Below, piece by piece: positions 52,050 to 60,330 of a DNA stretch of 64,000 nucleotides (positions within the stretch are counted from its first letter, which is position 1; each line of letters begins with the position of its first letter). A program made the translations under genes and the position numbers. The notes beneath the pieces were generated by a model, which was not told where the DNA came from, ran no database searches, and was given only the letters and a program-made list of their open reading frames with translations. The stretch is from positions 124,001-188,000 of the forward strand of contig NZ_LJYX01000002.1 in assembly GCF_001440345.1 (NCBI RefSeq), given 5' to 3'. Source of the DNA: Colwellia sp. TT2012. GTDB taxonomy: Bacteria > Pseudomonadota > Gammaproteobacteria > Enterobacterales > Alteromonadaceae.

Positions 52050-53156
52050 ATGAATACCATGATATCTATTCTCTGTCGTTTGACAGTGATTTTAGCGACT
52101 TTATTTTCATTTCAAGCCGTTGCTGTTGAGCGACTTTATTATGTCGCCGCCGACGAAATTGAATGGCAATATGCAGAAAAGCATCACAACTTAATGATGG
52201 ATATGCCGTTAATGCCAGAGCAGCAAGTATTTGTTAAAGCCAGTGAAAACACCATCGGCAGTAAGTATAAAAAAGCGCTTTACCGTGCATATACCGATGC
52301 TTCTTTTAGCCAGTTAAAAGCACGCCCAGCCAGTGAGCAGCATTTGGGTTTATTGGGACCATTGTTTCGTGCCGAAGTGGGCGATACCATCAAAGTCGTC
52401 TTTAAAAATAACGGTACACGCCCGTATACCATTCACCCACACGGCGTATTTTACAACAAGGCCAATGAAGGCTCACCTACCAACGACGGTACCTCAGGCA
52501 AAGATAACCTAGATGATCGAGTGATGCCAGGGCAAACTTATACGTATAACTGGCAAGTGCCAGAAACTGCAGGTCCTGGGCCGGCAGATACTAGTTCGGT
52601 AGTCTGGGTTTATCATTCACACGTAAACAGCATCAGGGATTCTAATACCGGCTTGATTGGCGCTATTGTCATTACCGCGAAAGGCATGGCCAAGGCTGAT
52701 GGCTCGCCTAAAGATGTTGATCGTGAGTTTATCAATCTTTATACCGTGATGAATGAAAATGAAAGCTGGTTTTTAGCTGATAATATCAAAAATTATCTGA
52801 CCGCTCCGGCCAGCGATGACATCACTGCAGACGAAGATTTTGTTGAAGGTAACCTGATGCATATGATTAACGGTTACCTGTTTGCTAACTTACCTGGTTT
52901 AACTATGGTTGAGGGTGAAAAAGTGCGTTGGCATTTAATTGCCTTAGGCACAGAAGTTGATTTACATACCCCGCATTGGCATGGTCATACCGGTTTGATC
53001 AATGGCCATAGAACTGATGTGGTGGAATTATTGCCAGCGTCGATGAAAACCTTAGATATGACGGTTAATAATCCGGGCATTTGGATGTATCACTGTCATG
53101 TTAATGATCATATCGCTGCCGGTATGACGGCACTTTATCAAGTGTTGGCAAAATAA
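52050..53156 (+). CDS. Secreted two-domain multicopper oxidase, ceruloplasmin-like
   Basis: A 368-residue protein with a signal peptide (about 1-25, ending AVA). Two cupredoxin domains carry the copper ligands: TIHPHG and VYHSHV in the first, TPHWHGHT and YHCHVNDHIAAGM (type 1 site) in the second. The stretches RLYYVAADEIEWQYA, GSKYKKALYRAYTD and HLGLLGPLFRAEVGD closely follow ceruloplasmin/hephaestin repeats. A ferroxidase or laccase-like role is likely. A Fur-like site precedes it and a decayed thiE tail follows. Confidence 0.88.
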   Translation: MNTMISILCRLTVILATLFSFQAVAVERLYYVAADEIEWQYAEKHHNLMMDMPLMPEQQVFVKASENTIGSKYKKALYRAYTDASFSQLKARPASEQHLGLLGPLFRAEVGDTIKVVFKNNGTRPYTIHPHGVFYNKANEGSPTNDGTSGKDNLDDRVMPGQTYTYNWQVPETAGPGPADTSSVVWVYHSHVNSIRDSNTGLIGAIVITAKGMAKADGSPKDVDREFINLYTVMNENESWFLADNIKNYLTAPASDDITADEDFVEGNLMHMINGYLFANLPGLTMVEGEKVRWHLIALGTEVDLHTPHWHGHTGLINGHRTDVVELLPASMKTLDMTVNNPGIWMYHCHVNDHIAAGMTALYQVLAK

Positions 53157-53283
53157 CAGGTATTATATAACTAATGGGACAGCAGCGAGTGTTAATCGCC
53201 GCGGCCGCACTTGCCTTTAGCTGCTAGTGGCTAGCATACGGCTAGTGCTTTGTGAAAAACTGAGTGAGAAAAATATTAAATGA

Positions 53284-53409
53284 CAGCTTTGCTCTATAAC
53301 TAGCTTATTGCGAGTAACAGGAGTAAATAGTATTACTGTAGTTACTGCGATAACTGAAGCCGAAAACTCACCAAAAGGTATTTTTTTGATGATTGCTCAA
53401 TCAAAGTAG
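53284..53409 (+). pseudogene. Decayed ThiE C-terminal fragment
   Basis: The open frame between stops reads RVTGVNSITVVTAITEAENS at 53311-53370. This matches GVESIAVVTAITEAEQS of the ThiE half of thiDE (about 51814-51864), with closely similar DNA. Only this tail is recognisable, with no start codon in place. It is a relic of a second thiE or of a partial duplication of thiDE, with the multicopper oxidase gene between. Confidence 0.82.
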
Positions 53410-53433
53410 AGTGGTTAAATTTGCTACGTAAGC

Positions 53434-53462
53434 AAAAAAGCACCTGACAAATGGCAGATGCT
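53434..53462 (-). terminator. Rho-independent terminator of the PEP-CTERM gene (minus strand)
   Basis: AGCATCTGCC and GTCAGGTGCT pair on the minus strand (ATTT loop, minor mismatches), followed by six T. It lies 19 bases after the gene's stop. Confidence 0.7.
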
Positions 53463-53481
53463 TAAAAGGTTGGTAAAATAT

Positions 53482-54147
53482 TTAAGCGCTATTTTTTAAT
53501 TTACGTGATGCTAAACCCATAAGGCTTAATGCAAAAATAGCAAGTGTAGTTGGTTCAGGTATATCTGTTACTGAATTTGATGCCGGAGCTATAACTGCAC
53601 TTACACCAAAATCCCATGGAATTCCCTGAATATTAAAGGCCCATGCGCCATCTTGCCCAAAGTGAATATCCATATTAGAAGGGTAAGCATTTAAACCTTG
53701 TTGATATTCGTAATATGTTGTGCCGGATTGTTCCCATATAGTATGGGAAAAGTCTAGCTCAAAGCTAGATTGATCAGCAGTTATTGATCCTGACACATTG
53801 AAGATACCAGATTCAAAAATACTATTACTAGCCGCAATATTGTTATTATTTAATAATGTAAAGGCGTCTATATGAATAGATGGGCCATCGTAAGAGAATG
53901 ATACAAGGTTGTTATTGTCAATAATAAACGCTTCTCCTGGGGTATAACCGTTTAATACAATCGCTCCTGAAACTTCGATATTTGTAAGCGCATCAAACTC
54001 ACCCATTGTTGAATTACAATCACCACAAATTGCAGTCCAAGTAAAAGTAAAATCAGTGTCACTAGGTAGAACGTTTGCATGTGCTGCCTGAGATAACGAT
54101 GCAATAACTAGAGCACTTTTAAATAGGCTAGAAAAAACTTTGTACAT
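53482..54147 (-). CDS. PEP-CTERM sorting-domain protein
   Basis: 221 residues. A signal peptide (about 1-24, ending HAN) precedes an Asn/Ser-rich beta-type body with one CGDC motif near 37-40. The C-terminal sorting signal is IPEPTTLAIFALSLMGLASRKLKN: a PEP motif, one hydrophobic helix and a basic end. Such proteins are cleaved or anchored by exosortase and often relate to exopolysaccharide or biofilm. No exosortase is encoded in the window. The body has no recognised domain. Confidence 0.88.
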   Translation of the reverse strand: MYKVFSSLFKSALVIASLSQAAHANVLPSDTDFTFTWTAICGDCNSTMGEFDALTNIEVSGAIVLNGYTPGEAFIIDNNNLVSFSYDGPSIHIDAFTLLNNNNIAASNSIFESGIFNVSGSITADQSSFELDFSHTIWEQSGTTYYEYQQGLNAYPSNMDIHFGQDGAWAFNIQGIPWDFGVSAVIAPASNSVTDIPEPTTLAIFALSLMGLASRKLKNSA

Positions 54148-54493
54148 TTATGTATATCCTTATTAATAAAAATCATGACACCAAATTATAATGTCTTTGA
54201 GCTTACAATATTGATAAGCAAAAATTGTACCAGATATTTTTAGTATACTGTATACCACTGGAATTGGCTGTTTAACAGAAATATCAGAATTAATAACAAA
54301 TATTTTTATAGATGTTGTAAAAAATAGTGACACATTTTTTATATAATTGATAAAGTTGAATAACATAGGTAGGGCCTTGCCTCTCATTATCAATAAAGGC
54401 CTTAATGATGAGGTGAAAACAGTGGCACTACTGAAACATAAAGTTGCTATGAAATATCATCTAAACAGACAGTAACAAATATTAAGGATAATA
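54148..54493. other. 346-base AT-rich intergenic stretch
   Basis: No gene or known RNA was supported. It presumably holds the divergent promoters of the PEP-CTERM gene and the methyltransferase gene. One imperfect hairpin (near 54376-54412, CCTCTCATTA with TAATGATGAGG) is the only structure seen. Confidence 0.4.
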
Positions 54494-54955
54494 ATGAAAT
54501 TTTTAGAGAACAAGATACCACCACCATTAGTTGCACTATTAATTGCTGCGGCTATGTGGGGCGTAAGCAAGTTTACAGCTATTTTAGCGCTAACTGCTAC
54601 AGTAAAATATTCGATGGTTCTGGGCTTTGTTCTCGCAGGAGTATTTTTTGCTTTATCTGGTGCAATATCTTTCCGATTAGCTAAAACAACGGTAAATCCG
54701 CTCAAGCCTGATACCGCTAGTTCACTGGTTACTTCGGGGGTTTATCAATTTACTCGTAATCCCATGTATGTGGGTTTTGTTGCATTATTATTTGCTTGGG
54801 CTAGTTACTTAGCATCGGCTTGGGGCATAGCGTTAATTGCCTTGTATATCGTTTACATTCAACGCTTTCAAATTGTGCCTGAAGAAAGAGCGCTTTCGGC
54901 GATATTTAAAGTAGAATTTTCTGACTATAAAGCAAAGGTTCGTCCGTGGTTATAA
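54494..54955 (+). CDS. Isoprenylcysteine carboxyl methyltransferase-like membrane protein
   Basis: A 153-residue protein with four membrane helices. The C-terminal half holds the SAM-binding motif LVTSGVYQFTRNPMYVGFV and the terminal VPEERALSAIFKVEFSDYKAKVRPWL, typical of the ICMT/PEMT-like family. In bacteria these enzymes methylate lipid or small-molecule substrates; the substrate here is unknown. It is monocistronic. Confidence 0.85.
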   Translation: MKFLENKIPPPLVALLIAAAMWGVSKFTAILALTATVKYSMVLGFVLAGVFFALSGAISFRLAKTTVNPLKPDTASSLVTSGVYQFTRNPMYVGFVALLFAWASYLASAWGIALIALYIVYIQRFQIVPEERALSAIFKVEFSDYKAKVRPWL

Positions 54956-55079
54956 TGATCACGGGTATATAACGAATGTAGGGCTATAATTTAGAAAAAA
55001 TTTATAATTAATAGCAAACAAATAGGGAAGTGCATCACTGCAATTCCCTTGTAATAAAAAATATAATAACTTCCTTATT

Positions 55080-55931
55080 CTACATTGAGGATAGTAACTT
55101 AGGGTTGGTTACTAAGTTTCGCACGCCATGGGCATGGTCTTCTTTAAAGGTATTACCTTTACACCACTGTCCAACAGATTCGATATTAACTTTGGCAACT
55201 TGAGGACGAACACTCCAAGACACTTGCAATGGCGAACCTTTTTCATTATATCCAGGGCCTGTAGTTGAGCCAGCATATTGCACTGGTGTACCCATATTAT
55301 TAGGAATATTGAATGCTTGTTGATAACCAAATTTAACGCCATGTTTAGTTAGTTTGGTAAAATCTAAAGCATTTTTATCATTCACCAATACATATACTTG
55401 TGTTTCTACCCTTAATTGTGGGTTCATGATTGATTCACTTAAACAAGCGCCTAATGTTGGCCCAGGCATTACTTGCGCGCTTGAATGCACGTAATGAACT
55501 TCAATAGTATCACCTGAATATAAGCCGCCATGTTTACTTGGGCATATAGCTGTTTTTGTTGCTTGTTTTTCACTTGAACTTAACTTGCCAGAATAAACAT
55601 AACCACTTTGGAAGCCGTGACCATCACCGTTGCCAGCGTATTTAGCAAATTCGCCGCCTTTATGCTCAGCATTTTTATGAAAATGAATATTACATAAGTT
55701 CATTGCTGTATAAGCCGGTGCTGCACCGAATACGCGAGCATTTGTTCCTTGGATGTTATCAATATCACGAGGAGATTGTGGGCCAAAACCTTTACCGTCA
55801 GTATTTTTTTCTAACATAGCACGTTGCTTTTTAATGACACTGTCGGCAACGTTGTCGTGACCACTGCCAGCTGTAGCCATTAGTGGTATTAATGTTACGG
55901 CGATAGCAAATGCAATAATATTTTTTTTCAT
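55080..55931 (-). CDS. Delta-class carbonic anhydrase-like secreted protein
   Basis: A 283-residue protein with a signal peptide (about 1-20, ending ATA). The core has NLCNIHFHKNAEHKGGEFAKYAGNGDGHGFQSGYVY, with clustered His and Glu suited to zinc binding, and a later IEVHYVHSSAQVMPGPTLGACLSE. This agrees with my memory of bacterial proteins annotated as delta-class carbonic anhydrases. It would interconvert CO2 and bicarbonate in the periplasm or outside. The conserved Cys residues may form disulfides. It is monocistronic. Confidence 0.72.
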   Translation of the reverse strand: MKKNIIAFAIAVTLIPLMATAGSGHDNVADSVIKKQRAMLEKNTDGKGFGPQSPRDIDNIQGTNARVFGAAPAYTAMNLCNIHFHKNAEHKGGEFAKYAGNGDGHGFQSGYVYSGKLSSSEKQATKTAICPSKHGGLYSGDTIEVHYVHSSAQVMPGPTLGACLSESIMNPQLRVETQVYVLVNDKNALDFTKLTKHGVKFGYQQAFNIPNNMGTPVQYAGSTTGPGYNEKGSPLQVSWSVRPQVAKVNIESVGQWCKGNTFKEDHAHGVRNLVTNPKLLSSM

Positions 55932-56194
55932 GTTTTATCCTTAAGGTTGTTATTTAACTGGTTACTGATGGCGAATAGCACAACTTCAATCTATCTACTT
56001 AATTGATTGTACAATTGAGCAATGTTAGCCTTTGTTTTTTTATCGTTTTTACCAAAATTTCATAACCGAGTATGCTACAGAAAAATTTGCGACTAGACAC
56101 TAATTCAGCCCGTACATACCCTGCTTAATGTGTTAAAAATTTGCTCTGTTGTAGAACACTGTTGTCTATAATGTAACACGCTGATTTGAAAGAA

Positions 56195-56293
56195 GGTGTT
56201 GTTGATGTGATATAAACGAGCTTCACAAGCATGGATGCTTGTGCAAAGCCCATGGAAGGGTTTATGCGTCTCGTTTGTTTACTCAGCAACACC
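56195..56293 (+). repeat. GGA-hairpin repeat, compact copy
   Basis: An outer stem (GGTGTTGTTGATGTGATATAA..., 56195-56220, with 56269-56293) encloses CACAAGCA-TGGA-TGCTTGTG (56224-56243) and CCC-ATGGAA-GGG (56249-56260). The TTCACAAGCA, CCCATGGA and ATGCGTCTCG segments, and CAACAGAGCCT just after, are shared with 50062-50275. It is a three-way-junction-like fold in the 586-base gap between the carbonic anhydrase-like and AbrB-like genes. Confidence 0.7.
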
Positions 56294-56517
56294 AAACTAC
56301 AACAGAGCCTAAAAATTGTAATCCGTCACTAGCATAGTGATATGGTGTTTACTTGCGGGAAAATTGAATGAATATGCTGATATAAGCAATATTCGTCAGT
56401 ATAAAATAGCCAGCTATAATTTTAATTACATCAAGTGCCGAGTATGGCGATATCGCATGAGCTGTAACATTGGAATATAACCGAGCTAATGTCTGGCAAT
56501 TAACTGAGAGTATTATT

Positions 56518-56724
56518 ATGATTGAACTTAAAATACAAAGAGTTGGTGTTAATTTTGGGGTTGAACTTCCTGAAGAAGTGTTAAAACAATTACAAACCAG
56601 TGAAGGGGAAAGTATCTTTTTGGAAAATATGTTTGATGGCAGTTATCGCCTGACTAAACATGATGAGAAGTCTGCTGAGCAAATGATGTTAATTGACGGT
56701 CAAATGCATGAGGAAGACTCCTGA
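56518..56724 (+). CDS. AbrB/MazE-type antitoxin-like protein (orphan)
   Basis: 68 residues. The swapped-hairpin AbrB pattern is clear: IELKIQRVGVNFGVELPEEVLKQL, then EGESIFLENMFDGSYRLT and KSAEQMMLIDGQMHE. Such proteins usually precede a Fic/Doc or PemK-type toxin. Here the next gene is a lipoate-ligase-like enzyme and no toxin is seen, so it is an orphan. The ATG at 56518 is chosen for the GAGAG site upstream; the frame extends 16 codons further without similarity. Confidence 0.75.
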   Translation: MIELKIQRVGVNFGVELPEEVLKQLQTSEGESIFLENMFDGSYRLTKHDEKSAEQMMLIDGQMHEEDS

Positions 56725-56768
56725 AGGTATCCGGTTAAATATGCAGAGCAATACCATAAGAAGTAAAT

Positions 56769-57476
56769 ATGAGTCCTAATAAGCTACTACGCTATCAACA
56801 AATTTCAGTTGCTAATGTTTTTGACAAAGAAACCCAGCTAATAAAGCAAATACAATTAGGTGAACTTAAGCAGTGTTTAATGCTTTGGCAAGCCAAAGAA
56901 GCGACCTTAGTCTTACCAGCCAGTAAAAAATGGCCTGAATCTGATACGCTTAAAACGGAATTATTAGCCGACCAATGGCTTTTACATTCACGTAAAACGG
57001 GTGGTGCACCTGTGCCGCAATGCCCAGGTGTGATTAACCTATCGCACCTTTATTTGTGGTCAAGTGATACGCCGTATTCGATTCCCCAAGCCTATGAAAA
57101 CTTATGTACAGTTTTACAGGGTTTTTTCCAGCAATTTAACTTAGTAAGCCAGACCCATGCTACTGAGTTTTCCTACTGTGATGGCGATTACAATATGAAT
57201 ATTAACGGTAAAAAAATTGTTGGCACCGCGCAGCGGGTTATCTTGAAAAAAGGCGGTGGCAAGATAGTGTTAGCGCAAGCCTTTATTCTTATTGATGTGT
57301 TATTAGATGAGATCATCAAGCCAGTTAACTTGTGTTATCAACTCTCTGCTAAAACAGAGCGAGTAAAAGCGCAGGTTCATACCACGCTTTTTGAACAGAT
57401 TACTGAGCGACCGACAATAGATAAATTATATCAGCAGCTTACGCAAGCTTTTGTCGATAGTGCTTTATATCGATAA
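56769..57476 (+). CDS. Lipoate-protein ligase family protein, divergent
   Basis: A 235-residue single-domain protein of the LplA/LipB/BirA fold. HSRKTGGAPVPQCPGVINLSHLYL matches the RRxxGGG...G..N.S substrate loop. INGKKIVGTAQRVILKKGGGKIVLAQAFILID matches the ligase segment with the catalytic Lys. The usual His-Gly of HxGTLL is replaced (AQAFIL), and the C-terminal accessory domain of E. coli LplA is absent. It may be an octanoyl or lipoyl transferase with altered specificity. Confidence 0.72.
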   Translation: MSPNKLLRYQQISVANVFDKETQLIKQIQLGELKQCLMLWQAKEATLVLPASKKWPESDTLKTELLADQWLLHSRKTGGAPVPQCPGVINLSHLYLWSSDTPYSIPQAYENLCTVLQGFFQQFNLVSQTHATEFSYCDGDYNMNINGKKIVGTAQRVILKKGGGKIVLAQAFILIDVLLDEIIKPVNLCYQLSAKTERVKAQVHTTLFEQITERPTIDKLYQQLTQAFVDSALYR

Positions 57477-57506
57477 AACCGTCAGGTTAACTAGCTTTAT
57501 GCTGTG

Positions 57507-58091
57507 CTAAGTACCATTTTTCAGCTGTAAATAAAGCTCGGTAAAGTTAACGCGCTTTTTATAACCTTTGAAAAAATGTTTGTGAATCACATTGCCCTTG
57601 TTATCAATGACTACTACACCCGGGTAAGGGATACCGTAATGCTTACTAGTTGCAGCATATTCTTCATTAACAATATCGTAGGCCAACATTGTTTGTACTT
57701 TTTGGTCAGAAAGTAATGGGTAACGTATGTTTTTCTGCTTAGCAAAGGTTTTTAAAATATCAGTATTATCATAAGAAATAGCCGCTAAACCATAACCTAA
57801 ATTAGTAAATTTCTCTGCATGATTATTTAATTCTATTAGGTGTTTTTTGCAAAAAGGGCACCAATCAGCAGAGCGAAAAAAAAGGAGTATCAAACCATTA
57901 TCACCACTGAGTTGTTTGATATTCACTGGCTGCTGTAGCGTATTAATAACTGATATTGCGGGTGCTTGTTTACCAAACGCTGGACCTACCTCAATGCTGG
58001 TATTGGCGAAGGAAATATTGGCAAATAATAGTAATGAAAAAAGTGTTATAAAGAGTTTTTGATTCAGTGATAAATTAAATCGAGTATTCAT
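57507..58091 (-). CDS. Secreted peroxiredoxin/thioredoxin-like protein
   Basis: 194 residues with a signal peptide (about 1-29, ending SFA). The AhpC/TSA-type thioredoxin fold carries FRSADWCPFCKKHLIELN with a CxxC pair, and PYPGVVVIDNKGNV with the cis-Pro. It probably reduces peroxides or disulfides in the periplasm. It converges with the lipoate-ligase-like gene and is transcribed alone. Confidence 0.85.
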   Translation of the reverse strand: MNTRFNLSLNQKLFITLFSLLLFANISFANTSIEVGPAFGKQAPAISVINTLQQPVNIKQLSGDNGLILLFFRSADWCPFCKKHLIELNNHAEKFTNLGYGLAAISYDNTDILKTFAKQKNIRYPLLSDQKVQTMLAYDIVNEEYAATSKHYGIPYPGVVVIDNKGNVIHKHFFKGYKKRVNFTELYLQLKNGT

Positions 58092-58284
58092 TTAAGTTAA
58101 GCCTTTTGAAGTTTATCTTTTAAAAGACCGCTTGATTAAATAAAAATTTCATCAAGCTTAAATTCAGTCAAAGCAGTATGAAAGCATTTACTTTTGTATG
58201 CCTTAAAACACGTACTAACACGGGTAAAGCTGTTAACATCACCGTTTGCTATTACCCCCTAAAAAATTTATTTACTGAACTTTT

Positions 58285-58500
58285 ATGACGTCTAAAATTG
58301 ATGACAGTATTTGCCCTTTATGTCAGCAAAATAATTGTTGCAATGTTAACGCTAGCAGTGGGTGCTGGTGTATGAATAGCCAAGTGCCCGAAGCACTTTT
58401 GGCAAAGGTACCTACTCATCTAAAGGGCATAACTTGCATATGTAATGCTTGTATTAGAGGTTATCTGCAGCAACAAACGTTAAGTCATAGTGCAGAGTAA
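58285..58500 (+). CDS. Cysteine-rich CWC-family protein
   Basis: 71 residues with eight or more Cys: CPLCQQNNCC, then GCWCMNSQVPEALL and ITCICNACI. This fits the cysteine-rich CWC family, small putative zinc-binding proteins of unknown function. It precedes the FAD oxidoreductase gene by 137 bases; co-expression is possible. Confidence 0.82.
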   Translation: MTSKIDDSICPLCQQNNCCNVNASSGCWCMNSQVPEALLAKVPTHLKGITCICNACIRGYLQQQTLSHSAE

Positions 58501-58637
58501 CTGTTTTTTATGATACCTATTTTATTCGCTGTAAAAATAAAAACATATGCGAACAAACATTATTTACCCTAAGCACTACGAAAATAGCGCCCAGCGATGT
58601 AAAATACTGCCCATGAACACATTTTCTTGTCACCATT

Positions 58638-60122
58638 ATGAATAAAGCCCAAGCAAACCAAGAAATTCACCAGCCATTATTAAGTTCAAAAGCCAAAATT
58701 GCCATTATCGGTGGTGGTGTTGCGGGCTCCACCATAGCGTTGCGATTTGCTGAACTCGGCTTAGACACCACGTTAATAGAAAAAGGCCCGAGCTTAGTCA
58801 ATGGTCCACCTTTTTGCCATTTACATGCGGGCGGTAACTTGTATCGTGAGATTTGTGACCAGCAATGTCTGACGTTATTACAGCAATCGATTGATACCGT
58901 TAAAGTCTATCCACACAGCGTTAATATTCGGCCGACGCTTATTGCACTACCTAAAACGGATCATGGTCAACCGGAAGATCTATTACCTCGTCTAGAAAAG
59001 TTACGCGCCAGATATGCTGAATTGGTGGCTGAAGATGAGAGTAACAAGGTACTCGGTGAACCTGAGCATTATTTTCGATTCTACTCGCGAGCAGAATTAG
59101 ATGCGCTACTCGATTTACCGTTACCAAGCGAGGCAAAAGATCATCGTGATTGGTTAGTCGCCTTTGCTCAGCATGTTGATTTGGACCGTCTTAAATTTCC
59201 AGTGCTGTTAGTACAAGAATATGGCTTATCAGCATTTCGTTTTGCTGCTATTACCAATTTGGCGATAGCGCGTTTGCCCAGCTGTCATTTACATACTAAC
59301 AGCCAAGTTATCGCTATTACTAAGCAAGAAAATTCTTTAGGTTGGCAAGTGTCAACTCAGCACCGACAGAGCCAAGTTATTAGCCATCAGTATTATGATT
59401 ATGTGATTAATGCCTGTGGTTTTAAAAGTGGGGAAATTGATGACATGGTAAGTGCTAAGCGGCAACGTATGGTGGAGTTTAAAGCCGCTTATGTTGCCCA
59501 TTGGTCTAAATGCCAAGGTTTATGGCCTGAGGTTGTCTTTTATGGCGAGCGCGGTACCCCGCAAGGGATGGCGCAATTAACGCCATACCCAGGTGGCTAT
59601 TTTCAACTACATGGTATGACCCAAGACATTACTTTGTTTGACCAAGGCCTAGTGGCCAGTTGTCAGCAAAGTGCCCAGCCAAAATTAGCACCACGATTTA
59701 TCGAAAAAATTGATAAACAGTGGCCTGAGCAGCTGATAAGTAATAGGACTTTAGGGTCCATTGCCCATATTGCCCAATTTATTCCGGCTTTTAGCACAGC
59801 AGTGGCAGCGGCAAAACCGTTATTTGGCGCTCAGCAAATTCCCGGGGAAGATGCTGATTTACGCGCAGCGGATGTCTCTTTTTATGGTAAACATTATGCC
59901 CGTGCAGAAATTGTTAAAGCCTCATCGGCCTTAGCGGCGGCCGATGCTATATTGAAAAACCTAGTCGAGTGCGGCTTAGTTGCCGAGTTAGAGCTGGGCA
60001 AATATTTAACGGAACACTATTTCCCCATAAGCCTGCAATGCACTGCCGCCGAAGTCACTGAACAAGCCATAGCACTAGCCAAACAGCGCGACTACCCTAT
60101 TGCTTTGGCAAAGAACCTGTAG
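58638..60122 (+). CDS. FAD-dependent oxidoreductase
   Basis: A 494-residue protein with an N-terminal dinucleotide-binding motif (IAIIGGGVAGSTIALRFAELGL, about 21-42) and a D-amino-acid-oxidase-like layout. GPPFCHLHAGGNLYREI and the QLTPYPGGYFQLHGMTQDITLF region are striking conserved-looking segments. The substrate is not recognised; no cofactor other than FAD is evident. A repeat element follows its stop. Confidence 0.8.
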   Translation: MNKAQANQEIHQPLLSSKAKIAIIGGGVAGSTIALRFAELGLDTTLIEKGPSLVNGPPFCHLHAGGNLYREICDQQCLTLLQQSIDTVKVYPHSVNIRPTLIALPKTDHGQPEDLLPRLEKLRARYAELVAEDESNKVLGEPEHYFRFYSRAELDALLDLPLPSEAKDHRDWLVAFAQHVDLDRLKFPVLLVQEYGLSAFRFAAITNLAIARLPSCHLHTNSQVIAITKQENSLGWQVSTQHRQSQVISHQYYDYVINACGFKSGEIDDMVSAKRQRMVEFKAAYVAHWSKCQGLWPEVVFYGERGTPQGMAQLTPYPGGYFQLHGMTQDITLFDQGLVASCQQSAQPKLAPRFIEKIDKQWPEQLISNRTLGSIAHIAQFIPAFSTAVAAAKPLFGAQQIPGEDADLRAADVSFYGKHYARAEIVKASSALAAADAILKNLVECGLVAELELGKYLTEHYFPISLQCTAAEVTEQAIALAKQRDYPIALAKNL

Positions 60123-60150
60123 CGCCCTGCCTAGCGTAAGTTAACGTAAG

Positions 60151-60312
60151 TAATACCATTTTCATTAAGTTTGTGATCTTGTTGTGCTTAGGGAAAATAT
60201 TGCAGGACAAGGCGCTCGATTGACCAATAGCTGGCTATTGGGATTGAGAGCAACATAGTCTTGGGCTATTTTAACCAGCACAAGTGGGCAAGAACTTAGT
60301 GGAATTGGTATA
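60151..60312. repeat. Dispersed intergenic repeat with imperfect terminal inverted repeats
   Basis: The left end is TAATACCATTTTCATTAAGTT and the right end is AACTTAGTGGAATTGGTATA, inverted copies with a few mismatches. The interior has the hairpin CCAATAGCTGGCTATTGG, then ATTGAGAGCAA and AACCAG. A truncated copy lies at 25390-25479. It is a MITE-like element without coding capacity. Confidence 0.75.
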
Positions 60313-60330
60313 ATAGTAAATTAGTGAGTG

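Noticed and set aside
54163..54393. Minus-strand frame of 76 codons upstream of the PEP-CTERM gene
   Set aside because: The composition is that of AT-rich non-coding DNA, with no ribosome site or motif.
54958..54975. ATCACGGGTATATA considered as another copy of the 44973 element end
   Set aside because: Only about 12 bases match and no partner end or interior similarity is nearby.
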